Positions 7,242 to 9,532 of a stretch of 9,532 nucleotides of DNA are shown here, in pieces. The stretch is from Desulfonatronum sp. (GTDB taxonomy: Bacteria; Desulfobacterota; Desulfovibrionia; Desulfovibrionales; Desulfonatronaceae), in contig SKYX01000096.1 of NCBI GenBank assembly GCA_007127655.1, forward strand, positions 1 to 9,532. Direction: 5' to 3'. Position 1 is the first letter of the stretch, and each line of letters begins with the position of its first letter. The notes under the pieces are model-generated. The model did no database searches. It was not told the origin of the DNA and saw only the letters and a program-made list of their open reading frames with translations. Both the position numbers and the translations under genes were made by a program.

Positions 7242-7325
7242 TGGTGCGAGAGGGGGGACTCGAACCCCCACGGACAAGCCGCCAGATCCTAAGTCTGGTG
7301 CGTCTACCAGTTCCGCCACCCTCGC
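7242..7325 (-). tRNA. tRNA-Leu(UAG)
   Basis: The minus strand from 7325 folds as a class II tRNA. The acceptor arm GCGAGGG pairs with CTCTCGC (one G-U). The D-arm region is GCGGAACTGGTAGACGC. The anticodon stem CCAGA/TCTGG holds loop CTTAGGA with anticodon TAG, reading CUA and related Leu codons. The long variable arm CGGCTTGTCCGT is typical of leucine tRNA, and the T arm is GGGGG-TTCGAGT-CCCCC. The discriminator is A, as expected for Leu, and CCA is encoded (7244-7242). Length with CCA is 84 bases. It lies 45 bases after the mqnD stop and upstream of tig on the same strand. Confidence 0.97.
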
Positions 7326-7363
7326 GTATGATGAAATGAAAGAGAAAGTGCTGTTTCCGGATG

Positions 7364-7393
7364 GGAATAGTCAGGAGGAGGACGACGTGTCAA
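7364..7393 (-). promoter_or_regulatory. candidate promoter for tRNA-Leu within the mqnD 3' end
   Basis: A perfect TTGACA (7393-7388) lies in the last codons of mqnD (the Val-Asp-Thr codons). It is followed after 18 bases by TATTCC (7369-7364), a weak -10. A start near 7357 would give a precursor with about 32 leader bases before the mature tRNA end at 7325. The tRNA could instead be made by readthrough from mqnBD. Confidence 0.4.
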
Positions 7394-8228
7394 CAGCGCG
7401 TGTCGCGGAGTCATGGACCATCTCTCCCAGACATTCCAGGGCGCGTGCTCCTTCCTCGCCCATGTCCCGGCTATAGTGATTGACATACGTTCGGATATGG
7501 GTCCGGAGCACGTCGTCGTCCAGCTCCTGAGCCAGGGCTCGGACCAGGGGCCAGATGGAATCCGGGGCGTGGGAGGCATGATTCAGGCTGGCTTGCATCC
7601 GTTCAGTGATCCGCTCCAATGTCTCAGCACCCAGGGTCCGCCGCCCGAGGATGCATCCCAGGGGCAGAGGGAGGCCGTTCGTATGTTCGTCCCACCACCG
7701 TCCGAGATCCAGGATGCAGGACAGTCCGTACCGGTCCAGCAACAGGGCGCTTTCATGGATCAAAAGTCCGGCGTCCACCTCACCGCGCAGGACCATGTCC
7801 ACGATGCGGTCATAGCGCATTGGAATCAATTCAGCCGGTTCGCTCCAGGCTCGGCGCAACAGTGCAGCGGCGGTGGTTCCCAGGCCCGGCACGGCGATGG
7901 TCCGCAGAGCGCCTGAAGGAGATGAAGGGGAGGTGGAGCAGGTCACCAGTTTCGGTCCGTGCACCTTGCTGAACGCGCCTCCCGCCGGGAGCAGGACGTA
8001 ATCGTTCAGCAGTTCCAAAGCCTGGGCCGCTGAAACCTTGATCACGTCATATGTTCTGCGGGCAGCAGCCTCGTTGAGCACCTGCACGTCCTCCCAAATG
8101 AAGGACACCGTTCGGTCCGGCAAGGGGGCGCATTGGCCAAGCACCCACGCACCGAAGATGAACGTGTCATTGGGACACGGAGAAACAGCCACGGTCAGGG
8201 GCAAGGGCGGCGTGATCAGTTCGGACAT
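7371..8228 (-). CDS. mqnD: 1,4-dihydroxy-6-naphthoate synthase (futalosine pathway)
   Basis: A 285-residue enzyme of the futalosine route to menaquinone; it converts cyclic dehypoxanthine futalosine to 1,4-dihydroxy-6-naphthoate and has a periplasmic-binding-protein-like fold. The hallmark SPCPNDTF at 16-23 separates MqnD from the related chorismate dehydratase MqnA. Other family landmarks are KVSAAQA (64-70), GLGTTAA (115-121), IHES (157-160, with the His thought to be the catalytic base), LPLG (188-191) and NHYSRDMGEEG (250-260). No signal peptide is seen, which fits a cytosolic enzyme. Length is normal. ATG 8228 has GAGG seven bases upstream and lies inside the end of mqnB, a 13-base overlap that suggests translational coupling. 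The C terminus ends in four Ser codons that overlap a candidate tRNA promoter. Confidence 0.93.
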   Translation of the reverse strand: MSELITPPLPLTVAVSPCPNDTFIFGAWVLGQCAPLPDRTVSFIWEDVQVLNEAAARRTYDVIKVSAAQALELLNDYVLLPAGGAFSKVHGPKLVTCSTSPSSPSGALRTIAVPGLGTTAAALLRRAWSEPAELIPMRYDRIVDMVLRGEVDAGLLIHESALLLDRYGLSCILDLGRWWDEHTNGLPLPLGCILGRRTLGAETLERITERMQASLNHASHAPDSIWPLVRALAQELDDDVLRTHIRTYVNHYSRDMGEEGARALECLGEMVHDSATRAVDTSSSS

Positions 8229-9028
8229 GCAGTTCCCTCAATATCGCCGAGCAGCGCGGATGCAACCGGCGCCAAGCGTTGCTTGGCGCCGTTCAGGTCC
8301 CAGTGCGCGGCATCCCTGGAACCCACCAGGTTGGAGATGGTTCGCACCTGCACGAAAGGCACGCGGGCCAGAGAACAGGCCCAAGCCAAGGCAAAGCCTT
8401 CCATGGTTTCGATGTCGCAAGCGTATCGGGTCCGCAGGGCCTCGGCCCGCTCCGGCGTGCCGGACACTCCGGCCACCGTCAGGCCCGCCGCCTTGGTCAA
8501 GCCGGAAAGATCCAGTCCCATTTGCCGGGCATCGTTTTCCGGCGTGAGCCGCAGCCGATCCCAGACCGGCTCGCCGTCCTTTTTGCCCTGGGCCAACCCA
8601 ATACCTTTGGGGTCAAGCCCGGAAGCGGTCAACAGGCCGTACTCCGGCCAGACTTCCTCGCTTACCACCACGGCTGTTTTCAAGGGCAGCCGCTCCAGGG
8701 AAAAGGCCCCAGCCACACCCAGGTTCAGTACGCCGACAGGTTCAGGGGCGTCTCTCGATGAACCGGGAGACAGGCTGCCCAATAGACGCCCCAGGGCGAT
8801 GCCGGCATTCACCGGTCCCACCCCGGTAACCAGCAATACCAAGTTCTTCCCGGGCCGTCCCTGACCTCCACCTTGGGGAGAGTTCAGCCGCTTCCATTGA
8901 TGTTCCTCCGGCACGTGCCGGGAAAGGCCCGGAAATGCGGCCCGCATCTCCATGACCGTGGCCGTGGCAACGATCAGAACGCGGTTGTCGGTGAATGACG
9001 GGGATTGCATGCAGGGCGAGTTGTTCAT
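8216..9028 (-). CDS. mqnB: futalosine hydrolase
   Basis: A 270-residue nucleoside phosphorylase-like protein that removes hypoxanthine from futalosine to give dehypoxanthine futalosine, the step before cyclisation in menaquinone synthesis. Motifs are TGVGPVNA (68-75), NLGVAGAF (102-109), ETMEGFA (207-213, with the Glu expected to hold the ribose hydroxyls) and RTISNLVGSRD (229-239). The ISN (231-233) sits where MTA/SAH nucleosidases have ISD, a difference that supports a hypoxanthine-releasing enzyme over MTAN. A Gly/Ser/Pro-rich insertion at about 50-60 makes it longer than many relatives. The start is uncertain: ATG 9028 lacks a clear ribosome binding site, and the next ATG (9010) is no better; the family-like sequence begins at about residue 16. 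It is first in a two-gene unit with mqnD and divergent from the DUF2065 gene. Confidence 0.9.
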   Translation of the reverse strand: MNNSPCMQSPSFTDNRVLIVATATVMEMRAAFPGLSRHVPEEHQWKRLNSPQGGGQGRPGKNLVLLVTGVGPVNAGIALGRLLGSLSPGSSRDAPEPVGVLNLGVAGAFSLERLPLKTAVVVSEEVWPEYGLLTASGLDPKGIGLAQGKKDGEPVWDRLRLTPENDARQMGLDLSGLTKAAGLTVAGVSGTPERAEALRTRYACDIETMEGFALAWACSLARVPFVQVRTISNLVGSRDAAHWDLNGAKQRLAPVASALLGDIEGTACPN

Positions 9029-9063
9029 GTCACGTTACGGGAAATGGGGGGCTTATGCCGTTC

Positions 9064-9093
9064 TGGACAAAGTCCCTGGGGAAGCGATATCAA
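9064..9093 (+). promoter_or_regulatory. weak candidate promoter for the DUF2065 gene
   Basis: TGGACA (9064-9069, five of six -35 bases) is followed after 18 bases by TATCAA (9088-9093, four of six -10 bases). The start point would fall near 9100, on the ATG itself, so either the mRNA is leaderless, translation starts at ATG 9112, or this is not the promoter. Confidence 0.25.
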
Positions 9094-9099
9094 TAGTTG

Positions 9100-9303
9100 A
9101 TGACGTTTGATATGCAACTGTTGTTGGCGGCCCTCGGCCTGGCCTTGATCATGGAAGGCATCCCCTATTTTCTCTGGTCCGAAAAGATGCCCGAGTATCT
9201 GCGATTTCTCTCCGAACGTCCGCCGTCCACGCTCCGCAAAATGGGCTTGGCGGCGATTATCGCCGGTTTGGTCTTTCTGGCCCTGGCCCGAAAGTTTTTC
9301 TAG
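9100..9303 (+). CDS. small membrane protein of the DUF2065 (YjeT-like) family
   Basis: A 67-residue protein with two predicted membrane segments (about 6-26 and 48-63) joined by a short charged loop. It matches DUF2065, to which E. coli YjeT belongs: a first helix containing 'GLALIMEGIPYFLW', then 'R-PPSTLRKMGL' and a second helix rich in Ala, Ile and Gly ending in a basic ARKFF. Function is unknown. ATG 9100 was taken over the TTG one codon upstream. Neither has a strong ribosome binding site: GGGGAAG at 9078-9084 suits the TTG slightly better, and ATG 9112 is a third choice. It is divergent from mqnB and convergent with the methyltransferase gene, sharing the CTAG that forms both stops. Confidence 0.85.
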   Translation: MTFDMQLLLAALGLALIMEGIPYFLWSEKMPEYLRFLSERPPSTLRKMGLAAIIAGLVFLALARKFF

Positions 9304-9532
9304 CCCTCACAACCCGTCCCGGCTTTTTCGGCGATGTGCAGCTGCACGATCCCGAAGGTCATGGGCACGGAGTAGGCCCGGGCAAACCCGGCCTGAAGCA
9401 GCTCTCCGCACAAGGTCCCGGCGGCCGGGAATTCCTGGATCGATTCGGCGAGGTAGCGGTAGGCCTGGGGGTCACCGGAGAAAATCCGCCCGATCAACGG
9501 CAGGACGCGATGCAGGTAGAGGTTGTAGAATC
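9300..9532 (-). CDS. ubiE: ubiquinone/menaquinone C-methyltransferase UbiE/MenG, C-terminal part
   Basis: The frame is open to the right edge and stops at 9300-9302 (TAG), leaving 76 residues. It carries the C-terminal family pattern: FYNLYLHRVLPLIGRIFSGD, then AYRYLAESIQEFP, an AGF block, and VPMTFGIVQLHIAEK, matching the 'P-x-x-G...Y-x-YL-x-ESI-x-x-F...GF...FGI' signature of UbiE/MenG. The enzyme uses S-adenosylmethionine to methylate demethylmenaquinone. In an organism with mqn genes the substrate is presumably demethylmenaquinone, so menG may be the better name. The SAM-binding domain lies outside the window. A Met at 9497 is internal, not the start. Confidence 0.88.
   Translation of the reverse strand, partial: FYNLYLHRVLPLIGRIFSGDPQAYRYLAESIQEFPAAGTLCGELLQAGFARAYSVPMTFGIVQLHIAEKAGTGCEG

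Noticed and set aside
7193..7325. tRNA-borne attachment site of an integrated element
   Set aside because: The repeats do not duplicate the 3' part of the tRNA, no integrase gene is present, and both sides are core genes.
7371..8228. Chorismate dehydratase (mqnA) or a generic substrate-binding protein
   Set aside because: SPCPNDTF, IHES and NHYSRDMG match MqnD, and no signal peptide is present, so MqnA or a periplasmic binding protein fits less well.

Overview
The window reads as chromosomal core sequence from a sulfate-reducing deltaproteobacterium (Desulfobacterota), most likely of the Desulfovibrionales. Three things suggest this: the protein-quality-control block tig-clpP-clpX-lon on one strand, futalosine-pathway menaquinone genes (mqnD, mqnB) beside a ubiE/menG-type methyltransferase, and the high-GC codon use. 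The assignment to order is inferred from gene content and is not proven by the sequence.

Layout. Bases 1-119 hold the C-terminal end of a + strand gene with a DUF1566-like ending. A TspO/MBR membrane protein follows at 294-785 (+), then about 200 bases without a recognised gene that end in a strong hairpin-plus-T terminator (993-1026, +). From 3534 leftward to 1072 lies lon, preceded on the same strand by clpX (4815-3568) and clpP (5426-4824). These three genes are tightly packed and look like one transcript reading right to left. Upstream, and separated by a good terminator, is tig (6973-5627). A tRNA-Leu(UAG) gene with encoded CCA (7325-7242) lies further upstream. Between the tRNA and tig are a 13-bp tandem repeat, a candidate tRNA terminator, a candidate tig promoter and a hairpin followed by seven T just ahead of the tig ribosome binding site. 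Next come mqnD (8228-7371) and mqnB (9028-8216), overlapping by 13 bases, then a divergent small DUF2065 membrane protein (9100-9303, +), and the C-terminal part of ubiE/menG (9532-9300, -), which runs off the window.

How the genes work together. Trigger factor meets nascent chains at the ribosome. ClpX unfolds substrates for the ClpP peptidase, and Lon is a single-chain ATP-dependent protease, so this block covers folding and proteolysis. MqnB hydrolyses futalosine, MqnD makes 1,4-dihydroxy-6-naphthoate, and MenG-type enzymes methylate the quinone ring at the end of the route, so the right-hand end is a menaquinone neighbourhood.

I found no mobile element, CRISPR array, phage module or defence system, and no undescribed multi-gene system. 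The most unusual material is non-coding: the tRNA-Leu/tig intergenic region (repeats, stacked terminator and promoter, possible attenuator), an RBS-proximal motif shared by tig and clpP, and a possible coupled short ORF ahead of tspO.
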